NCBI GenBank assembly: GCA_964450405.1
Contig: CAYVCQ010000003.1
Coordinates: forward strand, 372,001 to 436,000
DNA from: WRGT01 sp964450405
Lineage (GTDB): Bacteria; Spirochaetota; UBA4802; UBA5550
DNA: 64,000 nucleotides
Direction of reading: 5' to 3'
In this document: positions 28,754-37,829 of the stretch, in pieces
Numbering within the stretch: the stretch's first letter is position 1
Layout of the letters: each line of letters starts with the position of its first letter
Notes under the pieces: model-generated
The model's database searches: none
Told to the model about the DNA's origin: nothing
Seen by the model: only the letters and a program-made list of their open reading frames with translations
Translations under genes and position numbers: made by a program

Positions 28754-30049
28754 GTGAATTATGATTGTCTGATTATCGGAGGGGGACTTGCGGGACTTAC
28801 ATGCGGAATTAAGTGTGTTTCCAATGGTCTGCATACGGCTATAATTTCCGGCGGGATGAACTCGCTTCATTTTTCATCGGGATCAATTGATATAGCAGGA
28901 TACACAACCAGGGGTGAAATAATTAAAAAGCCCTTCGACTACCTTAAAACACTGGTAAAAGAAAATGATACTCATCCATACGCAAAGGCAGGAATACCCG
29001 GTATTCGCGGAGGAATCGACTTTATAACAGAGATACTCTCGGCTGAAGGTATAACTCTGAATCATAACGACGACTTCAATCACTTTCATATAACTACTCT
29101 GGGTACATTGAAGCCTACTTATCTCTCTCAGGAGAGTGTCTTCAGCGCAAGGGTAACTGATATAGTAAATAAACACGAGAAAATAGCAATTCTTAACTTC
29201 AAGGGATTCAGGGACTACTATCCCGAGCAGACCGCGGCCAATCTTAAGAAAAATTCCCTGTTCAAAGATACAGAAATAGTTCTGGGGAATATATCTCTTC
29301 CATATTATATGAATACTGAAAAAAATCTGCACGAATTCAGATCGGTAGATATTGCCCGTATTTTTGAGACTGAAAGATATCTCCCGCGAATTGCAGAGGA
29401 GATAAAGAAAGCATCCGGCGGAGCAACAGCCGTATCTCTTCCGGCATTTATAGGAATAAACAATTACAAGGCGATCAGGAAAAAGCTTGAGGATATGACA
29501 GGGAAATTCATCTATGAGATCCCGTCTCTCCCTCCGTCAATTCTTGGTCTTAGACTCGATCACGCGCTGAAGAACAGTTTTATAAATCTGGGCGGAGAAT
29601 ATATTGCCGGTGAACGTGTAGTATCCGGATCTATCAAAAACAACCAGGTGGAGTTTCTTACTACAAGGAATTCCGGTAATATTCCGGTGAAGTCAAAGTT
29701 TTATGTCCTTACCACGGGGAGTTTTTTCAGCGGCGGTTTAACTGCTGGTTTCGACAGCATTTCTGAGCCGCTTTTTGGTCTAAAGGTTAAGGGAGAGAAT
29801 AAAAGAAGTAAATGGTATAACGACAGCTTCTTTGATTCAAAAAGTCACCCCTTTCTCGGTTTCGGAGTGGAGACAGACAGCAGATTCAATCCCGTTTCTG
29901 AAAGCGGTAAATCTGTAAAAAATTTATTCTGCGCCGGATCAGTTCTCTCGGGTTATAATCCGGTCAGCGAGGGAAGCGGAGGTGGTGTTGCCGTATCTAC
30001 AGGATTTAAATGCGCAGAAAGAATAATCAAGGAAATTAAGAATGATTAA
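28754..30049 (+). CDS. glpB: Anaerobic glycerol-3-phosphate dehydrogenase subunit B
   Basis: This 431-residue protein starts at GTG (28754), two bases after the glpA stop, with GGGGA upstream. It has an N-terminal FAD motif (CLIIGGGLAGLTCGIKC) and GlpB signatures such as NSLHFSSGSIDI near 36 and SGYNPVSEGSGGGVAVSTG near the C-terminus. It forms the FMN/FAD-binding second subunit that links GlpA to the membrane subunit GlpC. Confidence 0.93.
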   Translation: MNYDCLIIGGGLAGLTCGIKCVSNGLHTAIISGGMNSLHFSSGSIDIAGYTTRGEIIKKPFDYLKTLVKENDTHPYAKAGIPGIRGGIDFITEILSAEGITLNHNDDFNHFHITTLGTLKPTYLSQESVFSARVTDIVNKHEKIAILNFKGFRDYYPEQTAANLKKNSLFKDTEIVLGNISLPYYMNTEKNLHEFRSVDIARIFETERYLPRIAEEIKKASGGATAVSLPAFIGINNYKAIRKKLEDMTGKFIYEIPSLPPSILGLRLDHALKNSFINLGGEYIAGERVVSGSIKNNQVEFLTTRNSGNIPVKSKFYVLTTGSFFSGGLTAGFDSISEPLFGLKVKGENKRSKWYNDSFFDSKSHPFLGFGVETDSRFNPVSESGKSVKNLFCAGSVLSGYNPVSEGSGGGVAVSTGFKCAERIIKEIKND

Positions 30050-31244
30050 GATCGAAAATATAAGTTTTGACCATTGCATTAAATGCACAGTGTGCAGCAT
30101 GTACTGCCCGGTATCCCAGGCAACGCATCTTTTCCCGGGGCCAAAAGCGTCAGGCCCCGACGCGGAGAGATTGCGAATCAAAAATCCGGAGCTGGTCGAT
30201 TCCTCATTGAAGTACTGTACAAACTGCAAGAGATGCGAAATCGCCTGCCCCTCCGATGTGAAAATTGCCGAACTGATTCAAAATGCCAAGTGGAATTATC
30301 TGAAAATTCACTGGTTCAGACCTAGAGATTTTTTCATGAGCAGAACTGATTTTGTCGGCGGCATTGCCACAATCTTCGGTAAAATAGCGAATTTCATGAT
30401 TGGACTTGCATTGACTCGAGTCTTTATGCATGTCTTTCTGAAAATACCATTCAGAACAGTTTTCCCCAAATATGAGAGCACCACTTTTAGAAAAATATTC
30501 AAGAAAGAATTAAGATGGAGCCAGAGCGATTTTAAAAAGAAAATTATATATTTCCACGGCTGCTATGTTAATTATAACAACAACAAACTTGGCAGAGATT
30601 TCGTAAAAGTAATGAACGCGCTTGGCTTTGGTGTTATTATGAAAAAAGAAAAGTGCTGCGGAGTTCCCCTTATTGCTAACGGATATATTGAGAAGGCAAA
30701 GAAAAACGCAAAATATAATATTGCATCACTACAAAAGAATGATACTGAATCAAAAATTGTTGCAACGTCATCGAGCTGCACATTCGCTCTTAAAAATGAA
30801 TATCAGAGTTTTCTTGAACTGGACAATTCCGGAATTGCCGACAGAGTAGAGTTTGTCACCAAGTTCATATACAATGAGTTTCTTTCGGGGAATGTCCCTA
30901 AAATGAAACCGCTTGGAATACGCGCGGCCTATCATTCGCCATGTCACCTTGAACGGATGGGGGGAGTAATGTACACTCTCGGTGTTTTAAAGAAGATTCC
31001 CGGACTTGAGCTTGTGGTTCTGAACTCGGAGTGCTGCGGTATTGCCGGAACTTACGGATTTAAAACTGAGAACTACATGATTTCTCAATCTATAGGAAAA
31101 AGTCTTTTCTCTCTGATAGATAAAGCCGTACCGGAATTTGTCATTACAGACTGCGAAACATGCAAAATGCAGATAGAGATGAACACAAGATATAAAGTAC
31201 TTCATCCCGTCGAACTGATAGCAATGGCGCTGGATATACGATAG
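30042..31244 (+). CDS. glpC: Anaerobic glycerol-3-phosphate dehydrogenase subunit C (iron-sulfur)
   Basis: This 400-residue protein overlaps glpB by 8 bases. Two [4Fe-4S] motifs are present: CIKCTVCSMYCPV near residue 11 and CTNCKRCEIACPS near 58. Two CCG domains follow, with KKEKCCGVPLI near 205 and NSECCGIAGTYG near 330. It anchors the complex to the membrane and passes electrons to quinone (heterodisulfide-reductase-like). Confidence 0.94.
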   Translation: MIKIENISFDHCIKCTVCSMYCPVSQATHLFPGPKASGPDAERLRIKNPELVDSSLKYCTNCKRCEIACPSDVKIAELIQNAKWNYLKIHWFRPRDFFMSRTDFVGGIATIFGKIANFMIGLALTRVFMHVFLKIPFRTVFPKYESTTFRKIFKKELRWSQSDFKKKIIYFHGCYVNYNNNKLGRDFVKVMNALGFGVIMKKEKCCGVPLIANGYIEKAKKNAKYNIASLQKNDTESKIVATSSSCTFALKNEYQSFLELDNSGIADRVEFVTKFIYNEFLSGNVPKMKPLGIRAAYHSPCHLERMGGVMYTLGVLKKIPGLELVVLNSECCGIAGTYGFKTENYMISQSIGKSLFSLIDKAVPEFVITDCETCKMQIEMNTRYKVLHPVELIAMALDIR

Positions 31245-31341
31245 CTGAGAGAACTGGATCTTTAGATTGACTCATATCCTTGCGAACATAGCAAAGTAAA
31301 AAGTATTCAGCATGTCGGAGTTGCACCAAAAGTCCGTAAGC

Positions 31342-31446
31342 TGTCATTCCGGTTGTAGTGAAACGAAATACCGGAATCTCATACTACTAATTCCATCAGG
31401 AGATTCCGGTATTTGCAAAAATTGAAGCTGCAAAACCGGAATGACA
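31342..31446. repeat. Nested palindromic MITE-like element
   Basis: Outer 11-bp inverted repeats (31342-31352 with 31436-31446) enclose an inner perfect 15-bp pair (31366-31380 with 31400-31414). The right 25 bases recur exactly, inverted, at 14125-14149. The 386-base gap 31245-31630 holds this element and the 22-bp repeat at 31506-31527 but no gene. Confidence 0.7.
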
Positions 31447-31505
31447 AACACGAAAATATCAGACTTTTAGGACAATCTCCCATTTTTCTAAATACTCTGG
31501 ATTCC

Positions 31506-31527
31506 CGCATCCGCGAGGATGATAAAT
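31506..31527. repeat. 22-bp dispersed repeat, second copy
   Basis: Matches the reverse complement of 7393-7414 at 21 of 22 positions; contains an ATCC/GGAT hairpin. Confidence 0.5.
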
Positions 31528-31630
31528 ATATTAAACATATTTAAGCTTATTTATACATAGTATTAGATTTATAATCACATGTTTAAAACTATATAAATAA
31601 TACTTAATCCATCCATTTAGAGGTAAAAAG

Positions 31631-32050
31631 TTGAAATCTCATACAGCATACCTTACATTAAATACAAAGACTAGAAGAGAGTATATAAATATAACTCAGG
31701 ATATTAAGAGCGAGTTAACAAAGAGTGGAATAAAAGAGGGACTCTGCCTGGTTAACGCAATGCATATTACCGCAAGTGTTTATATCAATGATGCAGAAAG
31801 CGGATTGATAAAAGACTTTGATGACTTTCTGGAGGGCCTAGCTCCTCACGAACCTGTGAGCAGATACAGACACAATAACACCGGAGAAGATAATGGGGAC
31901 GCGCATATAAAACGGACCATTATGGGGAGAGAGGTAGTTGTTGCAGTTACAAATGGCAAGCTTGATTTCGGACCATGGGAAGAGATATATTACGCTGAAT
32001 TTGACGGACGCAGACCTAAGAGAATACTGGTGAAAATCATTGGAGAGTAG
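31631..32050 (+). CDS. YjbQ/UPF0047 family protein
   Basis: This 139-residue protein starts at TTG (31631) with AGAGGT 8 bases upstream. It has the UPF0047 pattern: an early HITASVYIND, then DNGDAHIKRTIMGREVVV near 90, GKLDFGPWEEIYYAEFDGRR near 112, and a hydrophobic end. Relatives show weak thiamine-phosphate synthase activity in some species, but the physiological role is unsettled. It is a lone gene on the plus strand. Confidence 0.88.
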   Translation: MKSHTAYLTLNTKTRREYINITQDIKSELTKSGIKEGLCLVNAMHITASVYINDAESGLIKDFDDFLEGLAPHEPVSRYRHNNTGEDNGDAHIKRTIMGREVVVAVTNGKLDFGPWEEIYYAEFDGRRPKRILVKIIGE

Positions 32051-32187
32051 AGTATATATAATATCCGGATGGAATCCGTAAACATTATATTTCTGCGGTT
32101 AGGGCCTACAGTATCTTGAAAGCCGCCACAGGGTTCCTTCAACTTAAAGTTTTCAATAAATTAAAGCAACATTCAGGGTGAAATTTC

Positions 32188-33393
32188 ATGGCAAGACTGA
32201 TGCTCGTTGATGATTCAAAACTGATAAGAAAAAAACTTACCGATGTTCTAACAAGGGCAGGACATACAGTTGTCTGCGAATGCGAAACTGGAGACCAGGC
32301 CCTGGATAAATACCGGGCATTTAAACCAGACATAGTAACCATGGATATAAATATGCCGGGGATGAACGGCATTGACGCAACTGTTGAAATCATAAAAAAC
32401 TACCCCGATGCAAAGATCATTATAGTAAGCGCAAACAGTCAGGAGAGAATGATACTTGAAGGAATAAACAAGGGAGCCTCATGCTTTATTGTAAAACCAT
32501 TTTCCGACGATCATGTTCTCCGCACAGTGAACAGACTTGCAGTGGATATAATGAAAAAGGATCAGCCGAAAAAGGATCTGCCCGCACCTGCAGACCTGAA
32601 CTTCGATGAAAAAATTCAGGGTCTGATACTGATAATAGATGATTCAAAACTTATTCTGAAGGTAACTTCTGACATTCTTCAAAAAGACGGGCACAACATA
32701 ATAACAGCAATAACTGGAAAAGATGGTCTTGAACTTGCAAAGACAGGTAATCCTGATCTCATTATACTCGATGTTGTTTTACCCGATATTGACGGATATG
32801 ATGTTTTAAAGGAACTGAAGAAAGATGAATTTACAAAAAATATCCCGGTTATAATGTACACTTCAAAAACAAAAAAGGATGATATTCTCCTTGCTATGAA
32901 ACTCGGAGTGGTCGACTACATATCTAAAGACTGCGATGAACTAATACTCTCCGGTAAATGCAGATCGTCCATCGTTCACGCAAGACACAAAAGAAATATG
33001 ATGGCGAAAAATGAAGTTAATAATATTATTGTTGAACGTCAGGGCAAAGCCACTTATATAACATTCCGTTTTACACTGAAATCTGAAAACGCCATACTTG
33101 AGAGAAAGAAAGTTTTCACCAGCGCTTTTCTTTCTACAATTTCCAAGACAAATGTAATCTTTGACTACAGGCTGATTAATGATATGGATGCCGGCGAGAT
33201 CGCTCAGCTGAAATATCTATTCAGTATATTCCCTGAAAGGGAGATGCTCATTGTCTGCGGTAAGCACTTTGCAGCATTTGCAACTGATTTTGATATGGAT
33301 GGAAAGAACCGGTTCTTTATATCGATGGGTGATGCTGAAATATATATTGAAAATAAAGGTATAACAGACAAGCTCAAAGGGGAGATATACTAA
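32188..33393 (+). CDS. Response regulator with two receiver domains
   Basis: This 401-residue protein has a first CheY-like domain (about 4-118; phosphate site in VTMDINMP near 53, with IIVSANS and IVKPFS) and a second (about 147-260; IDDSKLI, LIILDVVLPDIDG near 196, VIMYTSKT, YISKD). The C-terminal 120 residues (about 280-401) contain STAS-like strands (TYITFRFT, LINDMDAGEIAQL) but no DNA-binding helix-turn-helix or GGDEF. It may act by protein contact. No kinase is adjacent. It sits two bases before tatD. Confidence 0.85.
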   Translation: MARLMLVDDSKLIRKKLTDVLTRAGHTVVCECETGDQALDKYRAFKPDIVTMDINMPGMNGIDATVEIIKNYPDAKIIIVSANSQERMILEGINKGASCFIVKPFSDDHVLRTVNRLAVDIMKKDQPKKDLPAPADLNFDEKIQGLILIIDDSKLILKVTSDILQKDGHNIITAITGKDGLELAKTGNPDLIILDVVLPDIDGYDVLKELKKDEFTKNIPVIMYTSKTKKDDILLAMKLGVVDYISKDCDELILSGKCRSSIVHARHKRNMMAKNEVNNIIVERQGKATYITFRFTLKSENAILERKKVFTSAFLSTISKTNVIFDYRLINDMDAGEIAQLKYLFSIFPEREMLIVCGKHFAAFATDFDMDGKNRFFISMGDAEIYIENKGITDKLKGEIY

Positions 33394-33394
33394 G

Positions 33395-34162
33395 CTGAAA
33401 CTTATCGATTCACATTGCCATCTCGAGGCACCGGAGTTTAATGACAACATCGATATAATAATCAATGACGCAGTTAAATCGGGTATAGTTAAACTTGTTA
33501 CATCTTCTGTAACCTGCAGCGAATGGGAAAGATCTAAATATCTTCATGACAGGTTCAGCCAGGTGGAGTTTACCATCGGGGTCCACCCGTGGTATGTGTC
33601 GGAGGAAGACCGCGACATCATGTTTAAGCTCGAAAGAGCATCAGGTATGGGAGCCGTCGCAATAGGAGAGATCGGCCTGGATATGAAGATTGAAAATCCG
33701 GCGTTTGAACTGCAGCGCGAAATATTTGAACTGCAGCTTCAATATGCGGTTGATTCAGATATTCCGGTTATCATTCACTGCCGCGGTGCTTTCAATGAAC
33801 TGATTGAAACCATAAACCGCATAGGAATTCCGCGGCGTGGAGGTTTAATTCACGCTTACTCGGGGAGTCTTGAGCTTACCGAAATTCTGATAAAAAAAGG
33901 ATTATTCTTCTCTATGGGCGGAACTCTCACATATAAAAACAGCAGAAAAAGAAGCGATGTACTTAAACGTATCTATCCGGACTATTTTCTTCTTGAAACT
34001 GACTCACCCGATATACCTCCGGTGAATACTTTGAAACCGAATGTTCCGTCAAATATTTTAATCAATCTTAAAGCCGCATCCGAAATACTTGAAGTGCCCG
34101 AAGAGAGAATAGCTGAAACAACAACTGCCAACGCAGAAAAATTATTTGGATTAAAACTATGA
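33395..34162 (+). CDS. tatD: TatD family metal-dependent DNase, CTG start
   Basis: The 255-residue protein keeps the TatD N-terminus only if translation begins at CTG 33395 (L-KLIDSHCHLE), where the HxH metal motif lies. No ATG, GTG or TTG occurs in frame between the previous stop and that point, and GGGGAG (33379-33384) is 10 bases upstream. A GTG at 33563 would remove the metal site. Other markers are GVHPWYV near 59, GEIGLDM near 91, VIIHCRGAF near 127 and LETDSPD near 200. It hydrolyses nucleic acids with divalent metal in the cytoplasm. Confidence 0.85.
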   Translation: MKLIDSHCHLEAPEFNDNIDIIINDAVKSGIVKLVTSSVTCSEWERSKYLHDRFSQVEFTIGVHPWYVSEEDRDIMFKLERASGMGAVAIGEIGLDMKIENPAFELQREIFELQLQYAVDSDIPVIIHCRGAFNELIETINRIGIPRRGGLIHAYSGSLELTEILIKKGLFFSMGGTLTYKNSRKRSDVLKRIYPDYFLLETDSPDIPPVNTLKPNVPSNILINLKAASEILEVPEERIAETTTANAEKLFGLKL

Positions 34163-34869
34163 TAGACTTAACTAGAACTGAAATACTAATCGGCGAAGAG
34201 AATCTCTATAAACTCCGCAGATCAACCGTTGCCGTAATCGGTCTGGGCGGAGTTGGAGGATATGCAGCTGAAGCAATTGCCAGAGCCGGTGTCGGATCAA
34301 TGATAATTGCCGATTACGACCGTGTAACTCCATCTAACATAAACCGGCAGATACTTGCACTTGATTCAACAATGGGTGAACTGAAGACAGAAGTCTGCCT
34401 TAAAAGACTTAGAGATATCAACCCCGAACTTGAAATAATCACCATCAGCGAACACCTCACCCGGGAGAATATAAGCAGTTTTATTCCAAAGAAAAACTTT
34501 CTGTATGGAATTGATGCAATAGACGAAATCGACGCTAAAACATCTCTTATAACCGAATTTTTAAAAAGGAAAATACCATCGGTATCCTCAATGGGAGCAG
34601 GGAGCCGGCTCGATTCATCAAAAATCAGAGTAGCTGATATAAGCAGAACCGAATACTGCCCTCTTGCAAGAATAGTACGGAAAAAACTTAAAGAATCAGG
34701 AATTTACTCAGGGGTAAGATGTATCTATTCCACGGAGAACCTCAACAAAGTCCGGGAGCCGGAATCAGGAATGGGGAAAAGACTTCAGGGGAGTATTTCA
34801 TTTATGCCGGGGATTTTTGGACTCATGGCTGCAGGGATAATTATCAACGATATTATTGAGAGCAGCTAA
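34159..34869 (+). CDS. tcdA: tRNA threonylcarbamoyladenosine dehydratase (TcdA/CsdL)
   Basis: This 236-residue E1-like protein has the ThiF fold: GLGGVGGYAAEAIARAGVG near 28, DRVTPSNINRQILAL near 53, DAIDEIDAKTSLI near 125, and the TcdA marker MGAGSRLDSSKIRVADIS near 150. It uses ATP to cyclise t6A37 to ct6A37 in tRNA. The start overlaps the tatD stop (ATGA), so translation is coupled, and its 3' end overlaps the convergent solute-binding gene by 4 bases. Confidence 0.92.
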   Translation: MIDLTRTEILIGEENLYKLRRSTVAVIGLGGVGGYAAEAIARAGVGSMIIADYDRVTPSNINRQILALDSTMGELKTEVCLKRLRDINPELEIITISEHLTRENISSFIPKKNFLYGIDAIDEIDAKTSLITEFLKRKIPSVSSMGAGSRLDSSKIRVADISRTEYCPLARIVRKKLKESGIYSGVRCIYSTENLNKVREPESGMGKRLQGSISFMPGIFGLMAAGIIINDIIESS

Positions 34870-35735
34870 CGCCAGCGGAAACTGTTTACATTTATATTAT
34901 ATTTATCAAAGAAATTCTTCATGTAAAGTTTTTCAAGCGTTCCATTGCCTGCAAGTTTCTTCATCGCTGCATCAAACTTTTTTATATCTTTTATAAAAGG
35001 CGATTTTTTCGAGATCCCTATATATCTGGGCGAACCATCGGAAAACCTGTATGATGCCTTTTCTATCTTATCACGCATGTTGAGTGTTGAAATAAGAAAT
35101 TCACCACGATCTTCGGGAATGATAAGAACATCAATACGACGGGCAATTAGCTTATAAAAATTCTGTTCTTCATTGCTCACATATTCTTTTACAATTTTAT
35201 GATCATTGTCAAATTCAGGAAAATACTTCGTTCCCAGTTCTACACCTACAGTAAGATTATACAGATCTTTAAATCTCTTTAACTTACCTTTATCACCGGT
35301 TCTGGTATAAAAAACCTTTGCCGAACTTAACCGGTACGGCGTCTTTAAGAATTCAATATATTTCTTCCGCTGCTGTGTATCTTTTATACCAATCATCAAA
35401 TCCGCTTCACCCTGCTCCATGAGTACTTCACATCTTTTTATTGGATAAGATTTGAACTCAGCTTTTATATTTAACTCTTTTGCAAGTTCACTTATTATAG
35501 CAGGGTAAACACCTTCAATTTTTCCATCTTTCACATAGCTCCAGGGTTTAAGATCTTCAGAAAAAACTGCTTTTAACACAATTTCATTTTTATTTTCCGA
35601 TGCTCCATTTACCGGTAAAACGAAAACTACAACTGTACATATAACCAGTACTATTCTATGAACATTCCCAGATACCGGCAAAATGCCTTTCATAGATTTA
35701 AATATTTTCATGTTAACTGTTATCAAAAGTTCCAT
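34866..35735 (-). CDS. Periplasmic solute-binding protein, family 3
   Basis: This 289-residue protein has a signal peptide ending near residue 43. The SBP_bac_3 domain follows (KAVFSEDLKPWSYVKDGKIE, GIYPAI-like segment GVYPAIISELAKELNI, GEADLMIGIKDTQQRKKYI, GTLEKLYMKNFF). Family members bind amino acids or similar polar ligands and feed an ABC importer, but no permease or ATPase is adjacent, so an orphan sensor-type role is also possible. Confidence 0.85.
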   Translation of the reverse strand: MELLITVNMKIFKSMKGILPVSGNVHRIVLVICTVVVFVLPVNGASENKNEIVLKAVFSEDLKPWSYVKDGKIEGVYPAIISELAKELNIKAEFKSYPIKRCEVLMEQGEADLMIGIKDTQQRKKYIEFLKTPYRLSSAKVFYTRTGDKGKLKRFKDLYNLTVGVELGTKYFPEFDNDHKIVKEYVSNEEQNFYKLIARRIDVLIIPEDRGEFLISTLNMRDKIEKASYRFSDGSPRYIGISKKSPFIKDIKKFDAAMKKLAGNGTLEKLYMKNFFDKYNINVNSFRWR

Positions 35736-35794
35736 AATCCTTATGCTTTTTTAAATATTTACAATATCACTTTTAATTTAAGAGAACAAGCGTA

Positions 35795-36721
35795 TTATTC
35801 ATTTTTTCTTATATTATTTACCGGGATATACCGTCCATCATCCTCAACAACCGCACCCTCTTCAATAAGAATTTCAAGATTTTCACTTACCATATGCTCT
35901 TCAAAGGCATACTGCAGCACCGGGTCCATAAACTTGTTGTAATATATTGGTGATGCCTTTGTGATTTCATCGAGAGTTTTTCCTGAACCGAGAGAATCAT
36001 ACACCTCCCCTTTCTGACGATCGAATGCCATTAAGAACGCATTAAACCGTGACGATGCATCACCCTCATGCGGCATCTTATGAGATGTACATACCCTGCT
36101 GTACGGCAGCGACATCACCCTGCGGATGCTTTCTTTAAATAGTTTAATCCTGCTCTCCGGATTACCATACCATGGCCCGAATGTTGTAAAATCTATATCT
36201 GTTGTTATAAGGGTTCCTGTTACATGTTCAAAAAAACAGTAGTGATCTTCAAGGTGACCGGGAGAATGAATCGCCTCAATACGTGAAGTTCCATTATCAA
36301 ATATTTCTCCGCCGGAAAATCGTCCGTCAGGTTTCCTGATTGCTGTAACACCAAACTCTCTTCCGAAAACCTCCGCCCAGTGAAGGCCCCTTTCTCTGGT
36401 ACCGGTAAAACGTTCACCCAGCTGTCCGATATTGAATGCTGCATCTGGTGTTTCAGCAGGGATAAGAATTCTCCGGTGATCCAGTGCTTTCCAGCGCCGG
36501 ATATGATCGGGGTGAGAGTGAGAAATCACAAGTGTATCAATGCCGATCTCATTGTCGATTTTACTTAAAATATTCTCATCGGCACCTGCATCAATGAGAA
36601 TATTTTCTTCGCCGGTAAAAAGAAACCCGTGGCAATAGGGGAATTGACCATTCAGTGGAGCAATGACCAGATATATATTGTCTGCTATTTTCTGTATATT
36701 TTCATTATCAAATATTTTCAT
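35795..36721 (-). CDS. MBL-fold metallo-hydrolase with C-terminal winged-helix-like part
   Basis: This 308-residue protein carries the metal motif HSHPDH near 70 (HxHxDH), IEAIHSPGHLEDH near 155, and DIDFTTFG near 180. The C-terminal about 80 residues resemble the small helical domain of LACTB2-like hydrolases. It binds two metal ions and hydrolyses an unknown ester, thioester or phosphodiester. A lone gene; the second MBL gene at 37830 is shorter. Confidence 0.85.
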   Translation of the reverse strand: MKIFDNENIQKIADNIYLVIAPLNGQFPYCHGFLFTGEENILIDAGADENILSKIDNEIGIDTLVISHSHPDHIRRWKALDHRRILIPAETPDAAFNIGQLGERFTGTRERGLHWAEVFGREFGVTAIRKPDGRFSGGEIFDNGTSRIEAIHSPGHLEDHYCFFEHVTGTLITTDIDFTTFGPWYGNPESRIKLFKESIRRVMSLPYSRVCTSHKMPHEGDASSRFNAFLMAFDRQKGEVYDSLGSGKTLDEITKASPIYYNKFMDPVLQYAFEEHMVSENLEILIEEGAVVEDDGRYIPVNNIRKNE

Positions 36722-36835
36722 AATTGTAATTATCTTTTCATCACAGGTTATTGCGCAAGTAAATTATTATTCAAAAAGCTTTATATAGGCGGTTATTATT
36801 TTCAGGAGCGGGCTTTCAAACAAAGATTTGAAGAT

Positions 36836-37102
36836 TTATTTTTTTGGGGCAGATATATTCATATCAGATCCTGCAGACTTCGCACTCTCTCTTTTGCCTG
36901 AAGCTGTAAAGAAAATCAGAATAAGCGCCGCAATTACAAATACAACCGCAACCGCGCCAATTGCAAAGTACATCTCACCGGCAGCACCGGATTTGTCCCT
37001 TGCATGCTCATTATCGTAATTAATTCTTCCGCATCTTTTGCATTCATTATAATTGTATAATGTTTTTACAAAAACTTTTCCATTACAGTTTTCGCAATGC
37101 AT
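36836..37102 (-). CDS. Small zinc-ribbon membrane protein
   Basis: This 88-residue protein has an N-terminal CxxC pair (CENC at residues 3-6), a second CxxC near 22 (CKRC), and one membrane helix (about 41-66, MYFAIGAVAVVFVIAALI). The two pairs fit a zinc ribbon. The ATG at 37102 is preceded by GGGGGTG (5-base gap); a GTG two codons earlier (37108) is the alternative. Function unknown. Confidence 0.65.
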   Translation of the reverse strand: MHCENCNGKVFVKTLYNYNECKRCGRINYDNEHARDKSGAAGEMYFAIGAVAVVFVIAALILIFFTASGKRESAKSAGSDMNISAPKK

Positions 37103-37224
37103 AGACACCCCCGATAAATAAAATCAAACTTCGCCATTTTTGAATAATTATCCTGTGTCTGCAAGAACAATATTGTTTTATCCGGTGAGTAAAATTTATC
37201 TGCTTAAGAAAACTTATACATATT

Positions 37225-37644
37225 TTATAAACTGTAATCACTTTTACCTCTCTTCAGCCTGTAACTCCAGTTGAAGTTCCGGTTTTCCGTGTCATCAATT
37301 ACGCTGCTTATACTATTCCCGGAAAAATAGAGATATTCACCTTTAATAAAAAAGTAATCATTTATTCCATATCCGCCCTTATAATCCGTTACAAGTCTGT
37401 CACCCTTGACAGAATATTTATACCTTCCGCTAAGATTGTTCTTAACAGGATAATCATCGCGGGCCATTATATTCAAAATAAGAGTACCGTCACTCATGAA
37501 TTCAGCGGTTCCGGTGACAGATGTGTTTTTTATTGTGCAGCTGTTATAAGTCCATACTCCGATTAGCGGAGTGTCCTTCTTAGATACAATTGATCCGGCA
37601 CACATTAATCCGCTTAGCACAAATATTAGTAATATTTTTTTCAT
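37225..37644 (-). CDS. Putative lipoprotein, lipocalin-like
   Basis: This 139-residue protein starts after GGAGGTT and has a hydrophobic leader with LSGLMC at residues 10-15 as a plausible lipobox. The rest is strand-rich (PLIGVWTYNSCTIKN, GTAEFMSDGTLILNIM, RYKYSVKGDRLVTDY) and looks like a small lipocalin-like barrel. Function unknown. Confidence 0.65.
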   Translation of the reverse strand: MKKILLIFVLSGLMCAGSIVSKKDTPLIGVWTYNSCTIKNTSVTGTAEFMSDGTLILNIMARDDYPVKNNLSGRYKYSVKGDRLVTDYKGGYGINDYFFIKGEYLYFSGNSISSVIDDTENRNFNWSYRLKRGKSDYSL

Positions 37645-37690
37645 GATTAAACCTCCATTATAGATAACCGGAATAAACTATTAAAAATCT

Positions 37691-37772
37691 GTCATTTCGA
37701 AAAAGCGATAGCGGCTGAGAAATCTGATTCCGGCAGTAGATTTTAAGATTTCTCACATACGTTCGAAATGAC
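37691..37772. repeat. Complete palindromic GTCATTTCGAA element
   Basis: Outer 11-bp inverted repeats (37691-37701 with 37762-37772) and inner 8-bp repeats (37717-37724 with 37747-37754) form an element of 82 bases. Related partial copies lie at 16846-16885 and 26760-26912. Confidence 0.65.
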
Positions 37773-37829
37773 AAGGTCTAATCAATTTGCAAACTGATGT
37801 AGTTTGTGAACAATTACAAAAATTGAATT

